NCBI GenBank assembly: GCA_009912235.1
Contig: WNDS01000001.1
Location: forward strand, 186,001-250,000
Direction: 5' to 3'
Source of the DNA: Stenotrophomonas maltophilia
Lineage (GTDB): Bacteria > Pseudomonadota > Gammaproteobacteria > Xanthomonadales > Xanthomonadaceae
Length of the DNA stretch: 64,000 nucleotides
Part shown: positions 17,540 to 27,170 of the stretch, piece by piece
How the letters are laid out: the number at the start of each line of letters is the position of its first letter
How positions within the stretch are numbered: position 1 is the first letter of the stretch
The notes under the pieces: model-generated
Told to the model about the DNA's origin: nothing
Seen by the model: the letters and a program-made list of their open reading frames with translations, nothing else
The model's database searches: none
Position numbers and translations under genes: made by a program

Positions 17540-18715
17540 ATGCCCTTGCCCCTCCCCGCATTCCTGCTGCGCAGGCGCAGCCTTGCCGTTGCCAGCGTGC
17601 TGCTGCTGGGGCTGTTGCTGCTCCTGCTGTTCCAGGGGGTAGGGCGCACCGATGCGCAACCGCGCAGCGCGCCGCCGCCGGTTCCGGTGGTCACCGCGCA
17701 GGTGCAGCAGCGCGATGTGTCGCACTGGCAGAACGCGGTGGGCAGCGTGCAGTCGCTGCAGAGCGCGGTGCTGCGGCCGCAGGTGGACGGCGTCCTGACC
17801 GAGGTGCTGTTCGAGGAAGGGCAGAAGGTGGTGCGCGGCCAGCTGCTGGCGCGCATCGACGACCGCGCGATCCGCGCCAGCCTCGGCGGCGCACAGGCCG
17901 CCCAAGGCCGCGACGCGGCCACGCTGCAGGCGGCGCAGTCGGACCTGGCGCGTCTGCAGCACCTGTCCAGCGACCAGCTGGTGTCGCGGCAGATGCTGGA
18001 ACAGCAGGCCGCCACCGTGCAGCAGCTGCAGGCCACCGGGCGCGGCAACCAGTCGGCGGTGGAAGCGGTCCGGGTGCAGCTGTCCTGCACGCGCATCACC
18101 TCGCCGCTGGATGGCCGCATCGGCCTGCGCCAGGTGGACCCGGGCAACCTGGTGCGCGCCACCGATGCGCAGGGCCTGGTGACGGTGCAGCAGACCGATC
18201 CGATCTCGGTGGTGTTCACCCTGCCGCAGGACCGCCTGCCCGCGCTGCGCCAGGCGCTGGCCGTCGGTGCGGTGCCGGTGCAGGCGCTAGACCGCGATGG
18301 TGGCCAGCGCCTGGCCGAGGGCCAGCTGCGGGTGGTGGACAACCAGGTGGACGAAACCTCGGGCACGGCGCGCCTGCGCGCGGTGTTCGACAACGGCAGC
18401 GACCAGCTGTGGCCCGGCCAGCTGGTCAGCGTGCGGCTGCTGACCGGGCGCAGTGCCGACGCACTGGCGGTGCCGGCCGGTGCGGTGCTGCGCGGCGTGG
18501 ACGGTGCCTTCGTGTACCGCGTCGGCGCTGATGGCACGGTGCAGCCGGTGCCGGTCACGGTGGGAGCGCAGGACGCCGATGCGGTGGTGGTCCGCGGTGC
18601 CCTGCAGCGCGATGACACCGTGGTGCGCGATGGCCAGTCGCGGCTGCGCCCAGGCACCGCCGTGGTCGACGCCGCCCGCCCGGCCGCCGCCGCCGCCGCG
18701 AAGGGCACGCCATGA
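17540..18715 (+). CDS. RND efflux periplasmic adaptor (membrane fusion protein)
   Basis: This adaptor joins the inner-membrane RND pump to an outer-membrane channel. From the ATG at 17540 it has 391 residues, with a basic N-terminus and a single membrane anchor (AVASVLLLGLLLLLLF). The lipoyl/barrel-sandwich part is split around a coiled-coil hairpin (about 65-160, including VDGVLTEVLFEEGQKVVRGQLLARI and ITSPLDGRIGLRQVDPG), followed by beta-barrel and proximal domains. GTG/ATG codons at 17465/17468 would add 24-25 residues without a family match. It overlaps the permease gene by four bases (ATGA). Confidence 0.88.
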   Translation: MPLPLPAFLLRRRSLAVASVLLLGLLLLLLFQGVGRTDAQPRSAPPPVPVVTAQVQQRDVSHWQNAVGSVQSLQSAVLRPQVDGVLTEVLFEEGQKVVRGQLLARIDDRAIRASLGGAQAAQGRDAATLQAAQSDLARLQHLSSDQLVSRQMLEQQAATVQQLQATGRGNQSAVEAVRVQLSCTRITSPLDGRIGLRQVDPGNLVRATDAQGLVTVQQTDPISVVFTLPQDRLPALRQALAVGAVPVQALDRDGGQRLAEGQLRVVDNQVDETSGTARLRAVFDNGSDQLWPGQLVSVRLLTGRSADALAVPAGAVLRGVDGAFVYRVGADGTVQPVPVTVGAQDADAVVVRGALQRDDTVVRDGQSRLRPGTAVVDAARPAAAAAAKGTP

Positions 18716-21700
18716 CCGCGCGGGTTTCGCTGTCGTCGTGGTTCATCCAGCACCCGGTCGCCACCACGCTGCTGACCGTGGCGGTGCTGCTGCTGGGCGT
18801 GGCGGCGCTGCCGCGCCTGCCGATCACGCCGCTGCCCGAGGCTGAATTCCCGACCCTGCGGATCAGCGCCAGCCTGCCCGGTGCCAGTGCCGAAACCATG
18901 GCCTCGTCGGTGGCCACGCCGCTGGAAACCGAGCTGACCGCAGTGCCGGGCATCACCGAGATGACCTCCAGCAGCGCGCTGGGCAGCACCTCCATTACCC
19001 TGCAGTTCACGCTGGAAAAGAACATCGACCCGGCGGTGCAGGAAGTGCAGGCGGCGATCAATGCCGCTGCCGGGCGCCTGCCCAGCGACCTGCCGAACCT
19101 GCCGACCTGGCGCAAGATGAACCCGGCCGACAGCCCGTTGCTGGTGCTGAGCATGACCTCGGCGCAGATGTCGCTGACCGAACTGAGCGATCTGGCCGAA
19201 ACGCGGCTGGCACGCGCGGTCAGCCAGATCAGTGGCGTGTCCGAAGTCGGCATCGTCGGCCAGCGGCGCCCGGCCATCCGCATCCAGGCGCAGCCGGAGC
19301 GGCTGGCGGCCATGGGCCTGACCCTGTCCGACCTGCGCACGGTGGCGCGCGGTGCCAGCGTCAACCAGGCCAAGGGCGCGCTGGTGGGTGCTGAGCGCAC
19401 CTCCACCTTTGAAGCCAACGACCAGCTGTTCAGTGCAGCCGATTACCGCGAACTGGTGGTGGCCTACCGGCAGGGCGCACCGGTGCGGCTGGGCGATGTC
19501 GCACGGGTGCAGGACGGCGCCGAGAACGCCTATGCGCAGGCGTGGCCGAATGGCCAGTCCGGCGTGAGCATCATCATCAGCCGCCAGCCGGGCGCGAACA
19601 TCGTGCGCACCACCGATGCGGTGCTGGCCGCATTGCCGGCACTGCGCGCGGGGCTGCCGGCCAGCGTCGACCTGGAGGTGCTGAACGACCGCACCCGCAC
19701 CATCCGCGCCTCGCTGCACGAAGTGGAGATGACCCTGCTGCTGACCATCGTGCTGGTGGTGCTGGTGATGGGCCTGTTCCTGCGCAAGCTGTCAGCCACG
19801 CTGATCGTGGGCGCGGTGCTGGTGGTTTCGCTGGTGGCCACCTTCGCGGCCATGTACGTGGCCGGCTTCAGCCTCAACAACCTCACCCTGGTGGCGCTGA
19901 TGGTGGCGGTCGGCTTCGTGGTGGACGATGCCATCGTGGTGGTGGAGAACATCCACCGCCACCGCGAGGCCGGGCTGGACCCGGTGCAGGCCGCGCTGCA
20001 GGGCGCCGGCGAGATCGGCTTCACCGTGGTCTCGATCAGCCTGTCGCTGATCGCAGCCCTCATCCCGCTGCTGTTCATGGGTGGGGTGGTCGGGCGCCTG
20101 TTCTCCGAGTTCGCGCTGACCATCACCGTCACCATCCTGATCTCGATCGTGGCCTCGCTGACGCTGGCGCCGATGATGGCCGCGCACCTGATGAAGCGCA
20201 TGCCGGCCCACCGTGCGCAGGGCCAGACCCTGGCCGGCCGCCTGCTGGCCGGCTATGACCGCAGCCTGGGCTGGGCGCTGGACCACCCCCGCCAGGTGCT
20301 GCTCGGCTTCGCCGCCACGGTGCTGGTGGCGGTGGGCGCCTACGTATGGATTCCCAAGGGCTTCTTCCCGCTGCAGGACACCGCCTTCGTGGTGGCCGCC
20401 ACCGAAGCGGCCCAGGACATCGGCTATGCGGACATGGTGGCCAAGCACCAGCAGCTGGCGCGCATCGCCGCCGAGGACTCGGCGGTGCTGGCCTACAACC
20501 ATGCGGTGGGCGCGATCAGTGGCAGCCAGGCGATGTCCAACGGCCGCTTCTGGTTCATCCTAAAGGACCGCGGCGATCGCGACGTGGACGTGCATGCATT
20601 CATCGACCACATGCGCGCCAAGCTGGCGGTGGTGCCCGGCATCACGCTGTACATGCGTGCCGCGCAGGACATCAACATCGGTGCCGGGCCGTCGCGCACG
20701 CAGTACCAGTACGCGCTGCGCAGCCCGTCCAGCAGCGAACTCTCTGACTGGGCCGAACGTCTGACCGAGCGGCTGCGCAGGCTGCCGCAGCTGCGCGATG
20801 TCTCCAACGACCAGCAGATCGGCGCCAGCGTCACCGAGCTGGACATCGACCGTACCGCGGCGGCGCGCTTCGGCCTGACCGCCAGCGATATCGACCAGGT
20901 GCTCTACGATGCCTTCGGCCAGCGCCAGATCAACGATTACCAGACCGAGACCAACCAGTACCGGGTGATCCTGGAGATCGCGCCGGACCTGCTCGGCCAG
21001 GTCGATGCGCTGGCCTACTTCCACCTGCGTTCGCCACTGACCGAGCAGATGGTGCCGCTGTCGGCGGTGGCGCGGGTACTGCCGCCGCGCAACGGGCCGG
21101 TCACCATCAACCACAACGGCATGCTGCCGGCGGTGAACCTGTCCTTCAACCTGGCCCCCGGCGTGGCACTGGGCGATGCGGTGGCGCTGATGGAACAGGC
21201 GCAGGCGCAGATCGGCATGCCCGACAGCGTCAGCGGGCAGTTCCAGGGCACCGCGCAGGCCTTCCAGGAATCACTGGCCAGCCAGCCGCTGCTGATCCTG
21301 GCCGCGCTGCTGGCGGTGTACATCATCCTGGGCGTGCTCTACGAGAGTTTCGTGCACCCGCTGACCATCCTGTCCACGCTGCCGTCGGCCGGCATCGGCG
21401 CGGTGCTGATGCTGTGGGCGTTCGGGCTCGATTTCTCGATCATGGCGCTGATCGGCATCGTGCTGCTGATCGGCATCGTCAAGAAGAACGGCATCCTGAT
21501 GGTGGACTTCGCGCTGGACGCGCAGCGCCGGCGTGGGCTGTCGCCGCGCGAAGCGATGCACGAAGCCTGCCTGACCCGCTTCCGCCCGATCATGATGACC
21601 ACCCTGGCCGCGCTGCTGGGCGCGGTGCCGCTGATGGTCGGCTTCGGTACCGGCTCGGAACTGCGCCAGCCGCTGGGCGTGGCGGTGGTGGGCGGGCTGC

Positions 21701-21825
21701 TGATCAGCCAGCTGCTGACGCTGTACAGTACGCCGGTCATCTACCTGGCGCTGGACCGGCTGTTGCTGCAGCGCCGGCGTGTGCGCGGGCAGCAGGCACA
21801 GGCTGGCATGGCGGAGACCGGATGA
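18712..21825 (+). CDS. RND efflux permease, HAE1/MdtC-like
   Basis: This 1037-residue inner-membrane proton-driven pump has the expected repeated layout: membrane helix 1, a large periplasmic loop, helices 2-6, then the duplicated half. Helix 4 carries VGFVVDDAIVVVENIHRHREAG, with the paired aspartates of the proton relay. The stretch GEIGFTVVSISLSLIAALIPLLFMGGVVGRLF is closest to MdtB/MdtC-type drug pumps rather than metal pumps. No outer-membrane channel gene is present, so a TolC-like protein encoded elsewhere is probably shared. The gene is followed by a response regulator starting before its stop codon. Confidence 0.92.
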   Translation: MTARVSLSSWFIQHPVATTLLTVAVLLLGVAALPRLPITPLPEAEFPTLRISASLPGASAETMASSVATPLETELTAVPGITEMTSSSALGSTSITLQFTLEKNIDPAVQEVQAAINAAAGRLPSDLPNLPTWRKMNPADSPLLVLSMTSAQMSLTELSDLAETRLARAVSQISGVSEVGIVGQRRPAIRIQAQPERLAAMGLTLSDLRTVARGASVNQAKGALVGAERTSTFEANDQLFSAADYRELVVAYRQGAPVRLGDVARVQDGAENAYAQAWPNGQSGVSIIISRQPGANIVRTTDAVLAALPALRAGLPASVDLEVLNDRTRTIRASLHEVEMTLLLTIVLVVLVMGLFLRKLSATLIVGAVLVVSLVATFAAMYVAGFSLNNLTLVALMVAVGFVVDDAIVVVENIHRHREAGLDPVQAALQGAGEIGFTVVSISLSLIAALIPLLFMGGVVGRLFSEFALTITVTILISIVASLTLAPMMAAHLMKRMPAHRAQGQTLAGRLLAGYDRSLGWALDHPRQVLLGFAATVLVAVGAYVWIPKGFFPLQDTAFVVAATEAAQDIGYADMVAKHQQLARIAAEDSAVLAYNHAVGAISGSQAMSNGRFWFILKDRGDRDVDVHAFIDHMRAKLAVVPGITLYMRAAQDINIGAGPSRTQYQYALRSPSSSELSDWAERLTERLRRLPQLRDVSNDQQIGASVTELDIDRTAAARFGLTASDIDQVLYDAFGQRQINDYQTETNQYRVILEIAPDLLGQVDALAYFHLRSPLTEQMVPLSAVARVLPPRNGPVTINHNGMLPAVNLSFNLAPGVALGDAVALMEQAQAQIGMPDSVSGQFQGTAQAFQESLASQPLLILAALLAVYIILGVLYESFVHPLTILSTLPSAGIGAVLMLWAFGLDFSIMALIGIVLLIGIVKKNGILMVDFALDAQRRRGLSPREAMHEACLTRFRPIMMTTLAALLGAVPLMVGFGTGSELRQPLGVAVVGGLLISQLLTLYSTPVIYLALDRLLLQRRRVRGQQAQAGMAETG

Positions 21826-22514
21826 AACTGCTGATCGTCGAGGATGAGAACAACACCGCCCAGTACCTGCGTACCGGGCTGGGCGAGCAGGGCTGGGCGG
21901 TGGACCTGGCCGCCGATGGCATCAGCGGGCTGCACCTGGCCCGCGAACTGGACTACGACGTGATCGTGCTGGATGTGATGCTGCCCGGCCTGGATGGCTT
22001 CAGCGTGCTGCGGGAGCTGCGCCGCAGCAAGCAGACGCCGGTGATCATGCTGACCGCGCGCGACCGCGTGGACGACCGCGTGCATGGGCTGGGGCAGGGC
22101 GCGGATGACTACCTGGTCAAGCCGTTCTCGTTCATCGAGCTGCTGGCGCGGCTGCAGGCGCTGGTGCGCCGTGGCCGCCAGCAGGAGCCCAGCGAACTGC
22201 AGGTGGGCGACCTGAGCGTGAACCTGCTGGCGCGCCGCGCGTTCCGTGACGGCATCCGGCTGGACCTGACCGGCAAGGAATTCGCGCTGCTGGCCCTGCT
22301 GGCGCAGCGCCGCGGACAGATCCTGTCCAAGACCCTGATTGCCGCCCAGGTCTGGGACATCAACTTCGACAGCAACACCAACGTGGTGGAAGTGGCGATC
22401 AAGCGCCTGCGCAGCAAGATCGACGGGCCGTATGCCCGCCGCCTGCTGCACACGGTGCGCGGCATGGGCTATGTGCTGGAAGTGCGCGACGACGGCGCGG
22501 ACGGGCGCGCATGA
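21822..22514 (+). CDS. Heavy-metal-type OmpR-family response regulator (CusR/CopR-like)
   Basis: The 230-residue regulator has a receiver domain with phospho-acceptor D51 (VIVLDVMLPG) and conserved K99 (DDYLVKPF). A winged-helix output domain (about 130-225) contains LTGKEFALLALLAQRRGQILSKTLIAAQVWDINFDSNTNVVEVAIKRLR. This wording is typical of the CusR/CopR/IrlR group. The ATG overlaps the pump gene's stop, and the kinase gene overlaps its own stop, so pump and sensor are one operon. The palindrome at 17437 is its likely target. Confidence 0.91.
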   Translation: MKLLIVEDENNTAQYLRTGLGEQGWAVDLAADGISGLHLARELDYDVIVLDVMLPGLDGFSVLRELRRSKQTPVIMLTARDRVDDRVHGLGQGADDYLVKPFSFIELLARLQALVRRGRQQEPSELQVGDLSVNLLARRAFRDGIRLDLTGKEFALLALLAQRRGQILSKTLIAAQVWDINFDSNTNVVEVAIKRLRSKIDGPYARRLLHTVRGMGYVLEVRDDGADGRA

Positions 22515-23875
22515 GGCTGTCCATCGCACAGCGGCTGGCGGTGATGTTCGCGCTGGCCTCGCTGCTGGTGTTCACCCTGCTGGGCTTTGGTGTCTACAGC
22601 GTGCTGGAACGGCAGGTGCTGCGCTACCAGCGTGCCGAACTGGAAACCAAGCTGCATGCGGTCAGCAGCAGCGTGGCCATGTGCGATTCGCAGGTGCGCT
22701 GGTCGAAGGTGCGCGAGAAGGTGGCCAACCTGATTTCCGGTGACCGCGATACCCGCGTGTGGGCGTGGAGCGAGGATGCCGCCTTCCGCATCGGCGATGG
22801 CCGCCCCAGCGTGCGCCATGCCGGCCGTGGTGATGCCGGCATGGGCACCCTGGTGCAGGGCCGCGAACAGATGCGCACGCTGCACCGCCACGTGCCGGGG
22901 CATGGTACGCGGCCGGCGGTGGACCTGTGGATCGCCATCGACGATGCGCCGTTCGAGCACGTGCTGCAGCGCTTCTCGTGGGCGCTGTGGATGGCCGGTG
23001 CACTGGGCGTGCTGCTGGTGGGCGCGCTGGGCTACTGGATCGCGCGGCTTGGGCTGGCGCCGCTGCGGGCACTGTCCGATGAAGCGCAGTCGCTCAGCCC
23101 GCGGCGGCTGTCGCAGCGGCTGCAGACCCGGGCGCTTCCGGGCGAGCTGTGCCACCTGACCCAGGCCTTCAACGGCGCCCTTGACCGGCTGGAAGCCACC
23201 TACACGCGGCTGGACGGGTTCAATGCCGATGTGGCGCATGAGCTGCGCACGCCGCTGGCCAACCTGATGGGCCAGACCCAGGTGGCACTGTCGCGGCCGC
23301 GCGAGCGCGATGCGCTGAAGGAAGTGCTGCAGTCGAACCTGGAGGAACTGGAACGGCTGCGCGCGATCATCAACGACATGCTGTTCCTGTCCCGGGCCGG
23401 GCAGGGCGACATTCCGCTGGAGGTACGCCAGCGGGCGCTGGCCGGGGAAGTGGCCAAGGCCGGCGAGTTCCTCGAGTTCCTGTTCGATGAGGCGGGGCTG
23501 CGGCTGCGCGTGGACGGCCAGGCCACGGCCTGCATCGATCCGTCGCTGTTCCGCCGCGCCCTGACCAACCTGCTGCACAACGCCGTGCAGCATGCCCCGC
23601 GCGGCAGCGAGGTGCAGGTGCTGCTGCAGGCGGCCGACGGCCAGGCCACGGTGGCAGTGGTCAACCAGGGGGCGGGCATCGCCGCCGAGCACCTGCCGCT
23701 GCTGTTCGAGCGCTTCTACCGCGTGGACGCCGCGCGCGATGACCAGGGCGAGCGCCGCCACGGGCTGGGGCTGTCCATCGTCAAGGCCATCGCCGCGCTG
23801 CATGGCGGCGAGGTCTTCGCGCGCAGCGCCGACGGGGTCACCACGGTGGGCTTCAGCATCGCCACGGGCGGGTGA
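22511..23875 (+). CDS. Heavy-metal-type sensor histidine kinase (CusS-like)
   Basis: This kinase of 454 residues has membrane helices at about 12-35 and 160-180 with a periplasmic sensor loop between them. A HAMP region leads to the H-box FNADVAHELRTPLANLMGQTQ (phospho-histidine H243). An ATPase domain has an N-box (RRALTNLLHNAVQHA) and G-box (RRHGLGLSIVKAIAALHGG). It pairs with the response regulator just upstream. The signal is not evident; relatives respond to Cu, Ag or Zn, but the attached pump looks like a drug pump. Confidence 0.9.
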   Translation: MRLSIAQRLAVMFALASLLVFTLLGFGVYSVLERQVLRYQRAELETKLHAVSSSVAMCDSQVRWSKVREKVANLISGDRDTRVWAWSEDAAFRIGDGRPSVRHAGRGDAGMGTLVQGREQMRTLHRHVPGHGTRPAVDLWIAIDDAPFEHVLQRFSWALWMAGALGVLLVGALGYWIARLGLAPLRALSDEAQSLSPRRLSQRLQTRALPGELCHLTQAFNGALDRLEATYTRLDGFNADVAHELRTPLANLMGQTQVALSRPRERDALKEVLQSNLEELERLRAIINDMLFLSRAGQGDIPLEVRQRALAGEVAKAGEFLEFLFDEAGLRLRVDGQATACIDPSLFRRALTNLLHNAVQHAPRGSEVQVLLQAADGQATVAVVNQGAGIAAEHLPLLFERFYRVDAARDDQGERRHGLGLSIVKAIAALHGGEVFARSADGVTTVGFSIATGG

Positions 23876-23996
23876 AGGCAGGCCGCCCGCCGGTCGCGGC
23901 GCGGCCCCCATCACGTCTCCTTGGCAGATGATTCCGGCACCCTGTACGCTCCGCGGCTCGATGATGGCCGAGCCCTGTGCAATTCCGGAGAAAAGT

Positions 23997-24401
23997 GTGA
24001 CCGAAGGCAGCAATAATGGTTCAGCCCTGCAAGGTGTACGGGTGTTGGTGGCCGAAGACGAATTCGCCATCGCCATGTTCCTGGTCGAGTACCTGCAGCT
24101 GAAGGGCGCGCAGGGGGTGGGTCCGGCTGGCAACCTGCAGGCGCTGGGGCAGCTGCTGGACGAGCACCCGGTGGACGTGGCGCTGCTGGACATCAACCTG
24201 GGCGGCGAGCAGGTCTACCCGCTGGCCGACCGCCTGCTGGCGGCGGGGGTGCCGTGCCTGCTGACGTCCGGCTACGACGACAACGTGCCGGCGCGCTTCG
24301 CGCAGGTGCCACGCTGCGCCAAGCCCTACCGCATCGAGGCGCTGGCCCGCCAGCTGGCCGGTCTGGTCGGCTCGGGTGACCCACACCCGGCCCTCGCCTG
24401 A
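23997..24401 (+). CDS. Single-domain response regulator (partner of HWE kinase)
   Basis: From a GTG with GGAGAA six bases upstream, the protein has 134 residues and only a receiver domain: acidic pocket VLVAEDEFAIA, phospho-acceptor in VALLDINLGG, then LLTSGYDD and a CAKPYR lysine. It lacks an output domain. The next gene, an HWE histidine kinase, starts 7 bases after its stop, so the pair probably signals through phosphotransfer or protein contact. Confidence 0.85.
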   Translation: MTEGSNNGSALQGVRVLVAEDEFAIAMFLVEYLQLKGAQGVGPAGNLQALGQLLDEHPVDVALLDINLGGEQVYPLADRLLAAGVPCLLTSGYDDNVPARFAQVPRCAKPYRIEALARQLAGLVGSGDPHPALA

Positions 24402-24408
24402 GGCGGCC

Positions 24409-25976
24409 ATGGGCAGCCGCATGGACCTTTCCGCCACACGCGGCCACGCGCTGAACGCACCGCCGCCAGGCCACGCGCATGCGGGCCAGGGCATGGGCGG
24501 GCGCATTGCCGCATTCGAGTGGCATGACACCGCACTGGGGCCGTCGGCGCTGTGGCCCCCGCACCTGCGCGCCACGGTCGACATGATGCTGGCCCATGGC
24601 TTCCCGATGATCGTGCTGTGGGGCCCGCAGCTGATCCAGCTCTACAACGATGGCTATGCCGAGATCCTGGCCGACAAGCACCCGGCGGGGCTGGGCCAGG
24701 CCACGGCGGCCTGCTGGCCGGAGATATGGCACATCAACGGCCCCATCTACGACCGGGTCTGGCAGGGTGAGACCATCACCTACGAAGACAAGCTGTACCC
24801 GCTGGCGCGCAAGGGCGTGCTGCAGGACATCTGGTTCACCATCACCTACAGCCCGATCCGCGGTGCCGACGGTGGCATCGATGGCGTGCTGGTGACCATG
24901 TTCGACACCACCAGTGCGCACGCCGCCCGTGCTGCACGCGATGCCGAAGAACTGCGCCGGCGCGAGAGCGAGCGGCGGTTGGCGCTGGCGTTCAAGGTGC
25001 TGCCGGTGGGCGTGTGCATCGTCGATGCTGATGGCCAGGTGCAGATGTCCAACGACCGCATGCGCAACTACCTGCCCAGCGACCAGATGCCTTCGGCCGA
25101 TCCGGTCAACGTGAACCGCTGGAAGGGCTGGCACGCCGACAGCACCCCGATCGCCCGGAGGATTTCGTGGCCGCCCGCGCCCTGCGTGGCGAGACCGTGG
25201 TACCCGGGCTGGATTTCCTGTTCACCCATGACGATGGCCAGGAGCGCTGGACCCGTGTGGCCGCCGCGCCGCTGCTGGACGCCGATGGCAGCATCAGCGG
25301 CGTGTTTTCCATTGCCGTGGACATCGATGCGCTCAAGCGCGCCATCGAGCGCCAGGCGGTGCTGGTAGCCGAGCTGCAGCACCGGGTGCGCAACATCATG
25401 GCGATGATCAATGCACTGGCCTGGCGCACGCGCGATTCGGCCACCTCGGTGGACGACTATGCCGAGCGCCTCTCGGGCCGGCTGATGTCGCTGGCCCGCA
25501 CCCAGGCGCTGCTGACCCGCAGTGCCAATGCCGGGGTCTGCCTGCGCGGCATGCTGGAGGAGGAAATCTCCTCGCAGGCGCACGATTCCACCCAGTATTC
25601 GCTGGCCAGTGCGGATGTGCTGCTGCCGCCGAAGGCGGCCGAAGTGCTGTCGCTGGCGGTGCACGAGCTGGGCACCAACGCGCTCAAGCACGGCGCGCTG
25701 GCGGCCCGCGAGGGGCGCATCGAGGTGCGCTGGGTGGTGGAGGCGCGCGAGGGCCAGCGCTGGCTGGACCTGCACTGGTGCGAACGGCGGCCGGTGCCCG
25801 AGGCGTGGGCGCCGCCCAGCCGCCGGGGCCTGGGCCTGGCGCTGATCGAGCAGCGGGTACCCTACGAACTGCAGGGGACCGGCGTGCTGGCCTTCAGCGC
25901 GGAGGGTGTGGACGCGCATATCCGCTTCCCGCTGCGCGAGCGCGACAACCTGCTGCAGACCGACGCCCCGGCCTGA
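24409..25976 (+). pseudogene. PAS-HWE sensor histidine kinase, frameshifted
   Basis: Two PAS-type sensor modules are read from the ATG at 24409. The first contains WPPHLRATVDMMLAHGFPMIVLWGPQ and LYNDGYAEILADKHPAGLG; the second begins near SERRLALAFKVLPVGVCIVDADG. At 25154-25156 a CCC run appears to have lost one C (expected reading TPIAPEDFVAARAL), and the frame changes. The rest continues in frame with a further PAS tail, the kinase histidine (VAELQHRVRNIMAMINAL), an N-box (HELGTNALKHGALA) and the W-x-E signature (LHWCERRP) of HWE kinases. The soluble architecture suggests a cytoplasmic sensor. The reading frame as given would yield a protein lacking the kinase domain. Confidence 0.82.
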
Positions 25977-25986
25977 GCGCCCGCCG

Positions 25987-26026
25987 TTGGGGGATTTATC
26001 CCCAATTTGGCCAAAATAGGTATACT
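25987..26026 (+). promoter_or_regulatory. Promoter/operator of the Phd-zeta toxin-antitoxin pair
   Basis: This short A/T-rich stretch stands out in GC-rich surroundings. It contains the inverted repeat TTGGGG-gatttat-CCCCAA (25987-26005), the palindrome TTGGCCAA (26007-26014) and a -10-like TATACT (26021-26026), 33 bases before the antitoxin ATG. Phd-type antitoxins usually repress their own operon by binding such palindromes. Confidence 0.5.
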
Positions 26027-26058
26027 GGCCCCACGCATCCCCTTGCTGGAGCTGTGCC

Positions 26059-26400
26059 ATGTGTCTGCCCCTGGATCTCCCCGGCCTGGAAAAGGCGCCG
26101 GCCTCGTCGGTGAAGACGCGCGGCTGGCCCAGCCTGATGCGCACCGTGCGCGAAAAGCAGGCGCTGGTCATCACCAACCACAACCACCCCGAAGCGGTGA
26201 TCGTGGACATCCGCACCTACGAGGCGCTGCTGGCCAAGGCCGCCACCGCCCACGACGATGCGCGGGCTGGTGTACTGCAGCAGCTGCGCGCCAGCTTCGA
26301 CCAGACGCTGGCGGGCCTACAGCAGGGCGAGGGGCTGGGCAAGGTGCTGGGCCAGCCGATCCGCCGTGGCCGCAAGGTCGCCCTCGGCCGCCCGCTCTGA
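26059..26400 (+). CDS. Phd/YefM-family antitoxin
   Basis: The gene encodes 113 residues. The core SLMRTVREKQALVITNHNHPEAVIVDIRTYEALLAKA matches the DNA-binding half of Phd/YefM antitoxins, and a helical, charged C-terminal tail follows that would bind the toxin. Here the partner is a zeta-like kinase encoded three bases downstream, not the usual Doc or YoeB toxin. Palindromes in the promoter fit autoregulation. Confidence 0.83.
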   Translation: MCLPLDLPGLEKAPASSVKTRGWPSLMRTVREKQALVITNHNHPEAVIVDIRTYEALLAKAATAHDDARAGVLQQLRASFDQTLAGLQQGEGLGKVLGQPIRRGRKVALGRPL

Positions 26401-26403
26401 TCG

Positions 26404-27022
26404 ATGGCGAGGATTCTGGTGCTGGCCGGCGTCAATGGCGCCGGCAAGAGTTCGCTGCTGGGCAGCTGGCTGGAAGCCGAAGGCCTGTGCTGGTTCAACC
26501 CTGACACGTTCACCCGGTGCCTGGTCGAGGCCGGCTGGCCGCTGGGCGAGGCCAATGCCGAGGCGTGGCTGGAAGGCACCCGCCGCCTGCAGCAGGCGAT
26601 GGCCGAGGGCAGCGATTTCGCCTTCGAGACCACGCTGGGCGGCAACACCATTCCGCGCCTGCTGCGCGAAGCCTGCGCCAGCCACCAGGTGGCCATCTGG
26701 TTCTGCGGCCTCACCGATGCCGAACTGCACATCGCGCGCGTGGCCGCGCGCGGCCGCAGGCGGGCATGGCATCCCGCACGACAAGATCCGCGCGCGCTTC
26801 GATTCGGCGCGCGAGAACCTGCTGGAGCTGCTGCCGCATCTGGACGAGCTGCAGGTGTACGACAACAGCACCCCGGCCGACGCCGATGGCGCCGAGCCGA
26901 TGCCGGTGCTGCAGATGAACCAGGGCCAGCTGCGCTACCCGGTGTCGGTGGCCGAGCTGCTGCACACCCCCGACTGGGCCAAGCCGATCGTGATGCGCGC
27001 CATGGAGCTGCAGGGCAGCTGA
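26404..27022 (+). pseudogene. Zeta-toxin-like P-loop kinase, frameshifted
   Basis: The N-terminal part has the Walker A motif AGVNGAGKSS and the zeta hallmarks FNPDTFTRC and FAFETTLGGNTIPRLL, like small UDP-GlcNAc-kinase-type zeta/PezT toxins and related nucleotide kinases. The frame changes at about 26745-26758 in a GC repeat. The remainder, read in another frame, is GGHGIPHDKIRARFDSARENLLELLPHLDELQVYDNS, another conserved zeta-like block. The combined length is about 205 residues. The gene follows the Phd-like antitoxin. If the frameshift is real, the toxin is inactive while the antitoxin persists. Confidence 0.8.
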
Positions 27023-27025
27023 CCT

Positions 27026-27110
27026 GTAGATCCACGCCATGCGTGGCTGGGGCCTTCCCCTTGCGGCATGGGTTCATGCGCGGCCGTATCCACGCATGGC
27101 GTGGATCTAC
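27026..27110. repeat. Inverted pair of SMAG palindromic repeats
   Basis: One unit starts with GTAGATCCACGC at 27026 and pairs with GCGTGG. The second, in reverse orientation, ends with GTGGATCTAC at 27110. The two units face each other about 44 bases apart, between the convergent zeta-like gene and proP, where they may act as a two-way transcription terminator or mRNA stabiliser. Confidence 0.8.
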
Positions 27111-27170
27111 AAAAAACCGACCCATGCGGGCCCGCCGCATGCCGACGGCGGGCCCGCATCTCAATCGGTG

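Noticed and set aside
12257..19719. Long antisense frames over the receptor, Slam, and RND genes
   Set aside because: Each lies opposite a gene with clear family signatures, and the translations are Arg/Ala/Gly-rich with no domains.
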